DNA of 64,000 nucleotides from Pseudoalteromonas umbrosa (GTDB lineage Bacteria; Pseudomonadota; Gammaproteobacteria; Enterobacterales; Alteromonadaceae): positions 562,794 to 626,793 of the forward strand of contig NZ_JASJUU010000002.1 of the NCBI RefSeq assembly GCF_030125375.1, written 5' to 3'. How positions within the stretch are numbered: position 1 is the stretch's first letter; each line of letters begins with the position of its first letter. Shown here one piece after another: positions 9,891 to 19,227 of the stretch. The notes below the pieces were generated by a model. The model did not search any database, was not told the DNA's origin, and was given only the letters and a program-made list of their open reading frames with translations. A program made the translations under genes and the position numbers.

Positions 9891-10967
9891 CTATTCCACC
9901 AAAACCTTGGTTAGCATAATTGCCACTACGACAATAGCCCAAGTGAGTGCCATAAACCGCACTGAGTGTAAAATAACCCACATCATCAAAGGTGTCGCAA
10001 ACAAGGTTAAAAGTTCAAAAGTACCACTTCCTAACAGATAAATGCCACCCAGCCACATCAAAGTCGTTAAGCTAAATACAAAAACACACTGGCTGAGTTG
10101 GATCTGCTTGAACTGAGATAACGAATACCAAAAACTGCGATGTTTAATAACCTGCTTGTTAGTATCAATTAATAAACTGCTCCACCAAAGCACTACAAAC
10201 AATTGCGCCATCACCACGTAGTAACTTTTTAGATCTGGACGCTCTGTAACAATTATCCAAATGCACCAATAGGTTAAAATCGTCATTCCGATACGCCAGA
10301 TCACAACCCATGGCTGTTCAAGAGTCCATTGCACCCAAAAACTATGCGCTGTGGCCTTGCTCAGCTTTATCGCTTTGTAATCACGTGGCAGCCACAATGA
10401 TACGCCTAACAAGACTATCAAAGCCGCATAATAAGTCATAAAGTACTGACATATAAAAGTCAGTAAACATGCGGCTATCAATACCACCAAGACCGAAATT
10501 GGCCGATACAGTAAGGTAGCTGCGAGCATAAGCTGAAGCAACATAAACATGATCAACTGTGGCGCTTGACGCAAATTCTCCCATCCCATTGATACCGCTA
10601 ACAGTAAAGCCGATAAAAAAAGCACATGACAAAGCAGCAATAAACCTTGATCGGCGAGCCATTGGTGTACTCTAGATTTTAATAAGGTCCCGTGATAACT
10701 GCGATGTGCTGTATCTAACACCGCACTTTTTAAGGTGTGTAGTAACAGGCTTTGCAAAAGCAAAAAGCCAAATGTCATGTAGATCACTTGAGACTCTGAC
10801 TCATATTGCACAATTTTGCCAAGCGCAAAAAAGACCCCTAAAGCCAAACCTGGTAAGTAAACAAAAAATAAGGTCGCTAAAAGCAAAGAAAATTCAGCCA
10901 ACTGACGACGTAGTTCTTTTAGCTCTACCTTAAACGCACTCAACCTGTATCGATAATAATGGACCAA
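9891..10967 (-). CDS. ABC transporter membrane subunit (predicted, unknown substrate)
   Basis: A 358-aa very hydrophobic protein with about ten predicted membrane spans, beginning after a basic N-terminal stretch (KVELKELRRQ). The start is a TTG codon at 10967 with a strong AGGAGG ribosome site 5 bases upstream that overlaps the TAG stop of the ATPase gene, indicating translational coupling. I do not recognise a specific permease family. The role as membrane partner is inferred from the coupling to the ATP-binding protein. Substrate and direction are unknown; the small ATPase and lack of a binding protein suggest export. Confidence 0.7.
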   Translation of the reverse strand: MVHYYRYRLSAFKVELKELRRQLAEFSLLLATLFFVYLPGLALGVFFALGKIVQYESESQVIYMTFGFLLLQSLLLHTLKSAVLDTAHRSYHGTLLKSRVHQWLADQGLLLLCHVLFLSALLLAVSMGWENLRQAPQLIMFMLLQLMLAATLLYRPISVLVVLIAACLLTFICQYFMTYYAALIVLLGVSLWLPRDYKAIKLSKATAHSFWVQWTLEQPWVVIWRIGMTILTYWCIWIIVTERPDLKSYYVVMAQLFVVLWWSSLLIDTNKQVIKHRSFWYSLSQFKQIQLSQCVFVFSLTTLMWLGGIYLLGSGTFELLTLFATPLMMWVILHSVRFMALTWAIVVVAIMLTKVLVE

Positions 10968-10975
10968 GTGTCCTC

Positions 10976-11560
10976 CTAGCTTGCAAATAGCGGTTGAGGC
11001 ACAAAGCCCACCTCAAAAAAAGGCGCTGGCTCATGGCAGCTGATCAGGATCTGTCCTTGGTAGTCATGTATATAATCAATAAGGTGTTGAGTACTTTGGT
11101 GATCTAATGCCGCACTTGGCTCATCTAAAATGACATAAGGTGTTTGGCGCATCAAAGCATTGATCAGCTGCAACTTCTTTTGGTTACCTGATGACAGCGC
11201 ACTAAATGTGGTATCTAAAAAAGGAGAAAAGCCAAGTAATTCGATCAACTGTTCAGGAAAAGGACATTGCCAGCTTTGCAGAGTCATACTCAGCAGTTGC
11301 TTCGCTGTCAAAAAGACGGGAAACGCAATATTGTCTGATGCCAACGCAACTTTTTCTTGCGGTGTTTTAAGTTGTTCCCCCTCATAATAGATTGTGCCGC
11401 TATAGGCGCGATCAATGCCCGAAATAATAGAAAACAAGGTACTTTTTCCCAATCCATTCGGGGCTTCTAAGCACACTTTAGGCGCATTAAATTCGATATG
11501 AAATTTTTCAAAAATGGGTTTATGGACAAACACTTTTGTTAGATTTTCAACTTTGATCAT
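10976..11560 (-). CDS. short ABC transporter ATP-binding protein
   Basis: A 194-aa nucleotide-binding domain. Visible motifs are Walker A APNGLGKST (about 34-42), Q-loop region, signature LSSGNQKK, Walker B YVILDEPSAALD and the switch histidine in ISCHEP. The first glycine of Walker A is Ala here, a mild departure. It is slightly shorter than usual (about 210-240). Its stop overlaps the ribosome site of the downstream permease, so the two form a dedicated exporter-like pair. Confidence 0.88.
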   Translation of the reverse strand: MIKVENLTKVFVHKPIFEKFHIEFNAPKVCLEAPNGLGKSTLFSIISGIDRAYSGTIYYEGEQLKTPQEKVALASDNIAFPVFLTAKQLLSMTLQSWQCPFPEQLIELLGFSPFLDTTFSALSSGNQKKLQLINALMRQTPYVILDEPSAALDHQSTQHLIDYIHDYQGQILISCHEPAPFFEVGFVPQPLFAS

Positions 11561-11653
11561 AAACAGCCTACTTATTATTTTTAGTGCATATTAACAAGTA
11601 GCCTGTTTACTTTTGAATCGTTAAAGTGTTGCAAAATTTATCTAAACAAGTCA

Positions 11654-12550
11654 TCACAGCGATTTCATTGCTCTACCCGCATGCTCGCTATAAAAGCTTT
11701 CAATGGCACCGCGCTTTTGCATAGTCACAAAAACTTGTCGGCCTGACTCACCGCCAAACGCCACATTTGTGGGGTATTTACCTTTCAATTTAACCGTTCT
11801 CAGTAACTCGCCCTTCGGTGATAATATGGCAACTTCACCGGCGCCGTAGCGAGCAACATATAAATTACCACGTTCGTCAGTACGCATTCCGTCCAGACCA
11901 TGGTCATCAAATTGATAAAACAGTCTTGCTTCGCCCAGCTGTCCATTTTTGTTTATGCCAAACGCCCAGATCCTTTGCTGAACACTCTCATTTACATATA
12001 GAACAGTATTATCTGGGCTTATCTCTATACCATTGGTGGTGCCCATGTCTTTTTTTAAGCGCTCAACTTGCCCTGTTGTGCTAATGCGCCATACCTGACC
12101 ATTCCCAACTTGCCAGTTGGGGTCACTCGCATACAAAGTGCCATCGTCTGCGATGGCAATATCGTTAGGTTGATTCATAGCAGGCTCATGAGCAAACACA
12201 CGGATCTGCTTTTGTGGGGTAATTTGCAATATATTGTGCTGCGTATAATCTGCGATATACATATTGCCTTTTTTATCAAAACGGATCCCGTTACCAATGC
12301 TGCCCTTAGGAAGCTTAACGTATAGCGAAGCATTATTTTGCGCGGTGATCTGACCAATCGTTCCCTGCTCTTGATAATTTACCGCATATAACACACCACG
12401 AGCATCGACTGCGGGCCCCTCTACTCCGGTTGTAAACTCCCCATCAGCGACCCAATCCTGAGTTTTATATAAAGGTATATTAGGCGTGTTCAGACTTTGA
12501 CAACCACCCAACCCAATTATTAACAAAGTAGTGCCCAGAATTGCTTTCAT
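11654..12550 (-). CDS. SMP-30/gluconolactonase-like beta-propeller lipoprotein
   Basis: The ATG at 12550 is chosen because GGAG lies upstream and it begins a lipoprotein signal with lipobox GLGGC (Cys about 17); an earlier in-frame ATG would place 11 extra residues before it. The mature part shows six or so propeller blades with the family signatures VEGPAVDARG, IGNGIRFDKKGN, QPNDIAIADDG, TNGIEISPDN and GLDGMRTDERGN. This matches the SMP-30/gluconolaconase/LRE family, which binds a metal and may hydrolyse lactones. Substrate not predictable. It probably faces the periplasm on a lipid anchor. Confidence 0.82.
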   Translation of the reverse strand: MKAILGTTLLIIGLGGCQSLNTPNIPLYKTQDWVADGEFTTGVEGPAVDARGVLYAVNYQEQGTIGQITAQNNASLYVKLPKGSIGNGIRFDKKGNMYIADYTQHNILQITPQKQIRVFAHEPAMNQPNDIAIADDGTLYASDPNWQVGNGQVWRISTTGQVERLKKDMGTTNGIEISPDNTVLYVNESVQQRIWAFGINKNGQLGEARLFYQFDDHGLDGMRTDERGNLYVARYGAGEVAILSPKGELLRTVKLKGKYPTNVAFGGESGRQVFVTMQKRGAIESFYSEHAGRAMKSL

Positions 12551-12627
12551 AGTTCGCTCCGTGGAAAAAAATTTAGTATGCAATCTGGGCCGTAGGTTGT
12601 GAATTGAGATTTATTCACTCTGCATAG

Positions 12628-14877
12628 TTAGAATAGATAACGCATCTTAAAAATCGCACTGTCCTCGTCGGGTCTAGTCCAGTTTTGCTCCACGCCATCA
12701 AGCCATCCCTGTTCGCCTGCGTTGTCCCGCTGCAATGAGACAATATCTCGGCCGCCACGGCGATACACCAAATATATATCAGAGTATGCCCCCAGACGAT
12801 ATCGTAATTTAAATTGGGACATGAGGCCTTTATCAACAAAGCTGGTATCAAGATTATTTCGCTGCACCAAGCCTTGCTCAGTTACTTGAAAGATCTCTTT
12901 ACTTGCTGCCTCCAATACAGACCATTGCACATTCGTTGAGAGCTCTAGGTTATCAGCTAGCAGCGAAGAGACTTCTATGGTGTTTACAAAGTAACGCCTA
13001 TCATATTCTGTGATTTGGTTGCGCTTATTGGCGACCAGCCAACCATCGCCATTGCGATAAAAGTTATTAAACTTAATATTCCAGTTTTCATGCGGCATCC
13101 ATGTCATATCTAGCGCATATTGCTGGGCATGCCCAGATAAACCTTCTTGATCAAGCTCTATACTCGCCGCCCAGCTAAAGCTGCCTATATAAGGACTGAC
13201 ATATAATACTCTCGTTTCAACAGCTTCTGGAAGTTCAAACGCAATACTGTCAGCGCCGATATTATCTTGCCAGCCCTTATCGGTATGATCCAATTGCATC
13301 GTCCACTGTGCACCATTACTCATCATGAGTTCCGCTCGATACACCTGCTTTGAGGGTAGCTTTAAACCATCCGTATTCGCTTCATAAGAGACATCATATA
13401 CATGCTTGACACGCGTCAACCAATTATTGTTAATGTTCACTGCATGACTAAAGTTTAAATTCATATACTGCCAATCGTTGCGCTTCATGTAACCCATATC
13501 TCGGTTATTAAAGTGTCGATTGAGCCGCAAGTACTTGCCCGACGCACTGGTATTTGGAGAGAACTGATAGCCAAGATCAAGCGACGCGCCATTTCCCGTA
13601 TTTTTCTCTTCACCATCAATTTGACTCAGTAGAAAAGCGCTTTGCACTGACCATGTTTCACTTTGATATTGGCTATCCCAAGCGGCGCTATGGGCGTCAC
13701 GGTTAAGCCAAGGCCGCTCTACATGTGTTGCTAAAACCCCCGTCCGCCAATTCGCCGCTCGGTAGCTATATCGGCCCGCATAGAAATGTTTACCCACTGC
13801 GTTATCTAGACTATTTTCGCGTACCGCAAATCCACCCCACTGATTATGCATGCCTTGATGAACAAAACGTACAGCCCCGTCAATTGGCGTGATCATCTCG
13901 CTACCATCATCACTGCTCGCCCCTATTCGGCGGGTATGGATCAACTTAGTGTCTTGTAACGCATCGACATTAAACACACTAATATCTTGAGTAAAAAAGG
14001 GCCGCTTATCAGTCCTTAAGGTCTCTACCGCTGAGTAATTTACATCGACGTCGTCACTATCAACTTGGGCAAAGTCAGGGTTCATTGCCACAGACAAAGT
14101 TTGGTTGTGAGCTGGTTTGTAAAGTAAATCAAAACCTACATCTAATTCTCTATTTTTCCCCTGACGCTCAGTAAAGTGATGCTGGTGTGTTATGTAGGGA
14201 ACAAAGCTCAGTTGAGATTGCACAGGCACTTGGACCTCGAGCTTTGGCATATTTATAAAGAAGTCACTGTTAGATAATGTTTGCTGCTGGTTGGCAAAAA
14301 TATGATTAGACTCAAGTTCATACAGCTGGACCCCAAGCCCGATAGTCGCTAACCCCTGCTCGTTGAGCTTTGGAGAGAATGACACACTGTGCCAAGGAAT
14401 AAATATCTCACTGCTCCAATGCGTCACATACTCATGATAAGCACTTTGCCAGTCTCCATCCCAATCATGATCTGTGGTTCGCTGTGAGGTCACCACCGCA
14501 TCTTGAATGCCACCACCGAGTGTGATTGCAAATAAGTAAGCACTGCTGCCATCACCTGAGAAATCTATATACACGCGGTTAAAATCTGCCTGCATAAAGC
14601 CATCTTGCAGGTTAAACTGCTTTTGACGACTGTGCTCAGGCTGAAAGTTAGTGATGCCAATATAAATACCCGATTGATCCGCAAATACTTGTGCATTGAG
14701 CTTGTCGTTGAACACTTTATGTGTAGCTGGCACAACCTGAAAAAACGTCTCTATTTTTTGTGCTGACTGCCAAGCTTGATCATCAAGTTTCCCATCAATA
14801 ATGAGTGAGTTAGCATAACTTACAGGTATAATTGAGCCAATAACCATTGCTAAAACACTGCACTTGCATGCCCTCAT
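12628..14877 (-). CDS. DUF5916-type outer-membrane protein with CBM9-like N-terminal domain
   Basis: A 749-aa protein with a signal peptide (about 1-22), an N-terminal domain like carbohydrate-binding family 9 (IIDGKLDDQAW at about 26, DFNRVYIDFSGDG), then the conserved block NPDFAQVDSDDVDVNYS and TDKRPFFTQDISVF typical of DUF5916 proteins. Many amphipathic beta strands follow, ending in a terminal phenylalanine (KMRYLF), the signal for outer-membrane insertion. Such proteins are common in Alteromonadales but have no proven function. It is divergent from the ToxR-like regulator gene (163 bp between), which may control it. Confidence 0.8.
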   Translation of the reverse strand: MRACKCSVLAMVIGSIIPVSYANSLIIDGKLDDQAWQSAQKIETFFQVVPATHKVFNDKLNAQVFADQSGIYIGITNFQPEHSRQKQFNLQDGFMQADFNRVYIDFSGDGSSAYLFAITLGGGIQDAVVTSQRTTDHDWDGDWQSAYHEYVTHWSSEIFIPWHSVSFSPKLNEQGLATIGLGVQLYELESNHIFANQQQTLSNSDFFINMPKLEVQVPVQSQLSFVPYITHQHHFTERQGKNRELDVGFDLLYKPAHNQTLSVAMNPDFAQVDSDDVDVNYSAVETLRTDKRPFFTQDISVFNVDALQDTKLIHTRRIGASSDDGSEMITPIDGAVRFVHQGMHNQWGGFAVRENSLDNAVGKHFYAGRYSYRAANWRTGVLATHVERPWLNRDAHSAAWDSQYQSETWSVQSAFLLSQIDGEEKNTGNGASLDLGYQFSPNTSASGKYLRLNRHFNNRDMGYMKRNDWQYMNLNFSHAVNINNNWLTRVKHVYDVSYEANTDGLKLPSKQVYRAELMMSNGAQWTMQLDHTDKGWQDNIGADSIAFELPEAVETRVLYVSPYIGSFSWAASIELDQEGLSGHAQQYALDMTWMPHENWNIKFNNFYRNGDGWLVANKRNQITEYDRRYFVNTIEVSSLLADNLELSTNVQWSVLEAASKEIFQVTEQGLVQRNNLDTSFVDKGLMSQFKLRYRLGAYSDIYLVYRRGGRDIVSLQRDNAGEQGWLDGVEQNWTRPDEDSAIFKMRYLF

Positions 14878-15040
14878 TCGCTTTCCCCCTTTTATCTAGA
14901 GGGCTGTTATATAAGCAAATATTTAGCGTATAAAAGCTTATGGTTTTCTGAAGAATAGTTTTAAATGGCTGAACAAGATTGACTTTAACCTGAACAAGGT
15001 TACCTTTGAATTGAGCCTAATATGACAACAAGGTTGGAAG

Positions 15041-17134
15041 ATGGATCGTGAAAATATTGCTGTTGAACACAGCCCAAAAAAAATCGACAATGAAGATAAC
15101 AAACGCTTTCAATTTGCCCATTGGCAATTCTTTAATGACAAGGATGAATTGTGGAATACACAAACTCACACAGTGAGTAAACTGGAACCACAAGTTGCTC
15201 GATTACTCACTTTACTGATCATACAACAAGGCCAAGTCCTCACCAAAGAAATGCTCAATAAGCAGCTTTGGCCAAATACCATTGTTGAGGCAAACAGTCT
15301 CTATCAGCTACTTACTAAGCTACGTAAAGAACTTCAAGATAGCGCTAAAAATCCGTTATATATTAAAACAGTGCCAAAAAAAGGGTATTTATTTTTACCT
15401 GAAGTGTCTGTCATCAGCATGTCAGAAAGTGAGCCTGTGAAGCGTGATAGTAATATAACGACCCAAAGTCAACTCGCTAATACTAAGTCATCCTTATCTA
15501 GTCAAATTCAATCACTACTGACTAAAAAGCGCTGCTGGGCACTCACACTTTCTGCCGGCGCTTGTTTTAGTGCTATCGCTTTTTTTTCATCAACACCAGA
15601 TGATATTGTAACCCCAGTATATGAGCGTGAAGATATTACCTATGAGCTCGGTGTGGAGTTTAATGTTGCTGCACACGTTCAACATAACTTATTGGCCTAC
15701 ATTGAACAATTCAACACCCTAAAAATCACTGATAAAAAGGGACAATACCAACAAACACGCACATTTGACACACGCATTGCGCACCCTACTTGGCACCCTG
15801 AGAAAAAACAGCTTGCCTATTGGCAGTATCAAGGTGACAAATGCATACTACACATCAGTGATGAGCATGGTGAAATGATTCACAGCAGTGAGCCTATGCC
15901 ATGCCACGTAATACGCCCGCCAGTTTGGCAATCTGACAATGAGTTGGTGTTGACCATCATTGAAAAAGAAGAACACAATGCTTACTTATATCGAGTTGAA
16001 CAAAAACAGCTAGTCAAAATTCCATTACCAAAAAAGGCAAATGAGAAGTATGTTGGTGCTATTCGAGCTTGGGAAGAGCAAATCTATTACCTCATTGTTG
16101 ATGCCGAGCACAACTCGCGTTTAGTCAGCTTAGACGGAAAGGTCCATTTGACTTGGAGCTTTCCAATCTGGCTGTTTAACTTTGATCCAGAAAAGAAAAC
16201 GATAGTGAGTAATGATGATAGCGCCCACTACAACTTAATCGGCAAACATAGAAATGGTCAAATTTACCCTGTGTTTGCAACCTCTCAAGGGATGTTTAGT
16301 AACCTCTCTATTGATCAAAGTGGTGATATTTATACGGCTGCGGAAACCTGGCAGGTGAACATTCGAGACCAAGATGACCTGCCGATATTTTCTAGCTCAA
16401 GTAACGACTTTCTACCAGTCACCAATGATTTAGGTGAAACCGTATTTATGTCACGCAGAACTGGACAATGTGAAATCTACCTGCACTCTAACAACCAGTT
16501 AAAACAGCTGTCGTTTAATAAAGGCCATGAGCTAGTCAGCTTTTTAGCTTGGGATCCACAGCTTAGCAAAATTCTCTCAAATCGAGATAAAGAACTCGTA
16601 CTGTATGATAGAGAAGATATCATTATCAGTTTTGATAGTCAGCACAACAGTATGCCAAGACAATTTGGATGGCTTGATCAGCAAAGTATTTGGTCCAGTG
16701 ACACGCAATTTGTCCATACCTTTAATTTAGATGGCAGCTTGCTTACCAAAACAAAGTTTGCATCTGACTTTTTAATTTATGATACCGAGCAACAAAGCTG
16801 GATTGTTTTACAAGACGATACATTATATTTGACCCCATCTCTGGCAAATTTTGACGCACAAAAACAGCCGTTAACAGCGCTCCCAAAAAACGCTATTCAC
16901 ATGATTAAAAATCCACGCCTCGTGAACGGCGAGCTTTACTGGCAGTCTACTTGGTCAAAAACAGACATTATTTGGAAGCTGCCTCTTTCGTCTCCCCACA
17001 TGGTGACAAAAATAAGGCAAGAACCGCTCATTTGGCACTATGATATTACGCCAGATGGTGCGCTTAGAGTGGCGAAAATGGAATCTGTTGAAGCTGATAT
17101 AAGACGCATCGCCCCCCAACCTGAAGATAGTTAA
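15041..17134 (+). CDS. ToxR/CadC-type membrane transcription regulator with periplasmic beta-propeller
   Basis: The 697-aa protein has a cytoplasmic OmpR/PhoB-type winged helix (about 21-120; HWQFFND, VLTKEMLNKQLWP, LYIKTVPKKGYLF), a single membrane span (about 164-184) and a long periplasmic part with repeating beta-strand units like TolB propellers. This is the one-component layout of CadC/ToxR-like sensors: the outer part senses and the inner part binds DNA. The ATG at 15041 follows GGAAG. It diverges from the DUF5916 gene and ends in its own terminator before the lipoprotein gene, so both neighbours are candidate targets. Confidence 0.85.
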   Translation: MDRENIAVEHSPKKIDNEDNKRFQFAHWQFFNDKDELWNTQTHTVSKLEPQVARLLTLLIIQQGQVLTKEMLNKQLWPNTIVEANSLYQLLTKLRKELQDSAKNPLYIKTVPKKGYLFLPEVSVISMSESEPVKRDSNITTQSQLANTKSSLSSQIQSLLTKKRCWALTLSAGACFSAIAFFSSTPDDIVTPVYEREDITYELGVEFNVAAHVQHNLLAYIEQFNTLKITDKKGQYQQTRTFDTRIAHPTWHPEKKQLAYWQYQGDKCILHISDEHGEMIHSSEPMPCHVIRPPVWQSDNELVLTIIEKEEHNAYLYRVEQKQLVKIPLPKKANEKYVGAIRAWEEQIYYLIVDAEHNSRLVSLDGKVHLTWSFPIWLFNFDPEKKTIVSNDDSAHYNLIGKHRNGQIYPVFATSQGMFSNLSIDQSGDIYTAAETWQVNIRDQDDLPIFSSSSNDFLPVTNDLGETVFMSRRTGQCEIYLHSNNQLKQLSFNKGHELVSFLAWDPQLSKILSNRDKELVLYDREDIIISFDSQHNSMPRQFGWLDQQSIWSSDTQFVHTFNLDGSLLTKTKFASDFLIYDTEQQSWIVLQDDTLYLTPSLANFDAQKQPLTALPKNAIHMIKNPRLVNGELYWQSTWSKTDIIWKLPLSSPHMVTKIRQEPLIWHYDITPDGALRVAKMESVEADIRRIAPQPEDS

Positions 17135-17149
17135 CCCTTCAAATGCGAC

Positions 17150-17175
17150 AGCCAGTGAAATAAACACTGGCTTTT
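17150..17175 (+). terminator. intrinsic terminator after the ToxR-like regulator
   Basis: An 8-bp stem (AGCCAGTG with CACTGGCT) and 7-base loop is followed by TTTT. Confidence 0.8.
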
Positions 17176-17245
17176 AAAAATGTACGAACATATTTTCTAT
17201 AATTGACATATTTCCCCGATTCCTCTCCACAATCATTCCACTTTT

Positions 17246-17265
17246 TCATGATAAAAATATCATGA
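17246..17265. promoter_or_regulatory. inverted repeat upstream of the 641-aa lipoprotein gene
   Basis: TCATGATA-AAAA-TATCATGA is a perfect 8-bp inverted repeat 25 bp before the lipoprotein ATG. It could be a binding site for a dimeric regulator. No match to a known operator is claimed. Confidence 0.35.
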
Positions 17266-17290
17266 TATAACTAAAAATAGTGAAATAAAC

Positions 17291-19216
17291 ATGATGCGCT
17301 CTAAGTCTTTGGCATTAGCGATGCCTTTTTTGCTCACAGCTTGCTTCAGTGAAAATGATAATAAACCCAATATCATCACGCATGAAATTAGCACGCAAAC
17401 CGATCCGGTACCAAATGTTGCCTTAACTGAAATTAAAACACCGCAGCAAACAATTTATCAACCAGGCCAACCAATCACGCTCGATTACTCAATTAGCTCT
17501 GAATTGCTAGATACCCAAAACATTGGGGTCACTTTCATGGCAATTGCCAGAGATAAAGTCACGCAGCTTGAAACCGAAGACAAACCAGAAGGCTTTAACT
17601 TAGGTGTACACCACATTGCACAGCTAGAGCCAGGCTCACAAAGCTTCACCGCAACATTGATGTTTCCAAATGAGCAAATCCCCAGTGGTGAATACGTCAT
17701 TGGTGCCTATGTTGACAGTGCTAAGCTCATTACTGATGAAGCAAATTTAGATGACAACCGTTCGCGAGGTCATGAAAGCAATGATTTTGTGACCTATGCA
17801 CAAATCACCATAGATTCATCACATTACCATGACTTTGTGCTTGATAAAGCAACCGTCGGAGATGGTTTTGCCATGTTCCCTGAGCTTGGCCCACGCGATG
17901 CAGAGTCAGAAGGCAGCCCAACTCAAATGCGCTCGGATATCATTGGCCACATTGATGCTAGTAAGTTTGGTAACACGGTCAATTCTGCTGATGTCACTGC
18001 AGAAATCATTATAGAAGATCAAGCGTATACCGCTCATTTTTGGCAAGAAGGCCAAGACCACTATGCAGAGAAAATGCGAATCACTTTCGCACAGTTTGAG
18101 CAAAGTCACTATTTCCCATATGACATTGCCGTCAATGGCGCGCTGCTACATAAAATTAGACAAGCCTATGATGCAAACTCAAGCGACAATACTTTTGATA
18201 TTCGCTTTACCTTGCATGACACCTCAGAGTTTGACGAAGCTGATACTACCAACAACAGTTTCACTCTAAATGTCCCTTACAGTTTGTATAAAGATACCAC
18301 TCCAAACGATGACATACTGGCAAAACATAACTTACCAGCACAGTCCAATTCAGCAAATCGTGCAGCTCGCAGTTTACCAACCGATGACTTAGCTTTTACG
18401 ATTAGCCAGCAAACATCCGACCAATTTATTTTACTCGACCTATTTAGCAATACCTATGGTGATAAGTCAAAAGTCGCGGTTGTACCTAGCTTTCTATCTC
18501 TGATCATTCTAAAAGCAACGGAAGGTGGTTATGCATGGGCATCTAGCGGTGGCGGGTTTGATCTGTATATGTTCGATGACAGTGTTGACCTATTCTCAGC
18601 CGGTGCCAGTGGGGTTGCAGATGGTGCAAATGGCACATTAAGTTACTCTATGGGTGTATCTCTTTTAGGAAAGTCACTAATTTCTGAATCAGACTCTGTC
18701 ACTGCTCTAGATGAAAGCTACACGCATGATTGGAGTGAGGAACAAAAGTTATTTTCTACCACCTTCACTATTGCCATTGTGCCTGTGAGCGTATCTGCGG
18801 GTATTAAAGGTGAAGTTGGCGTAGGCGCAGAATTAAAATATGAAGATCAACGCTTTAGCATCGGTGGCGACATCTTAACAGCAAGCCTTGATGCATATGC
18901 CACTGCAGGTATCGACTTGTTAATCGCAAGCGGCGGTATCGGCATCGACTTTTTGATCATCTCTGAAACCTTATCAGCAACAGCTTATACTGATATTAGT
19001 AAAGCAATAAGCGACTCTGAAATCACCTATGGTATCGATGTGAGTAATCATATGAAAGCCATTGAAGGCGAGTTATACCTTTGGGTGAAGTACCCGGGTT
19101 ATGAGTTCTGTTGCTCATTCCCAACTAAAACAGCAACAAAAACCCTGTATGACACAGGCGCTTTGTATAATAAAACATGGCAAATGCTGGATTACAGCGA
19201 TAGCTTTAAGTTCTAA
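17291..19216 (+). CDS. 641-aa lipoprotein with CARDB-like domains, partner of the HEAT-repeat protein
   Basis: Function unknown. The N-terminus is a lipoprotein signal with lipobox LLTAC (Cys about 18). Two segments resemble CARDB beta-sandwiches: about 35-155 (PGQPITLDYSISS, SGEYVIGAYVDS, DDNRS) and about 180-330 (ending FDEADTTNNSF). The C-terminal 270 residues are Gly/Ser-rich beta structure with a conserved-looking end (ELYLWVKYPGYEFCC, paired cysteines, FPTKTATKTLY) that I cannot place. The next gene starts 11 bp later, so the two are one operon. Likely periplasm-facing on a membrane anchor. The call rests on the signal and domain shape only. Confidence 0.72.
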   Translation: MMRSKSLALAMPFLLTACFSENDNKPNIITHEISTQTDPVPNVALTEIKTPQQTIYQPGQPITLDYSISSELLDTQNIGVTFMAIARDKVTQLETEDKPEGFNLGVHHIAQLEPGSQSFTATLMFPNEQIPSGEYVIGAYVDSAKLITDEANLDDNRSRGHESNDFVTYAQITIDSSHYHDFVLDKATVGDGFAMFPELGPRDAESEGSPTQMRSDIIGHIDASKFGNTVNSADVTAEIIIEDQAYTAHFWQEGQDHYAEKMRITFAQFEQSHYFPYDIAVNGALLHKIRQAYDANSSDNTFDIRFTLHDTSEFDEADTTNNSFTLNVPYSLYKDTTPNDDILAKHNLPAQSNSANRAARSLPTDDLAFTISQQTSDQFILLDLFSNTYGDKSKVAVVPSFLSLIILKATEGGYAWASSGGGFDLYMFDDSVDLFSAGASGVADGANGTLSYSMGVSLLGKSLISESDSVTALDESYTHDWSEEQKLFSTTFTIAIVPVSVSAGIKGEVGVGAELKYEDQRFSIGGDILTASLDAYATAGIDLLIASGGIGIDFLIISETLSATAYTDISKAISDSEITYGIDVSNHMKAIEGELYLWVKYPGYEFCCSFPTKTATKTLYDTGALYNKTWQMLDYSDSFKF

Positions 19217-19227
19217 ACGAGTAAAGT

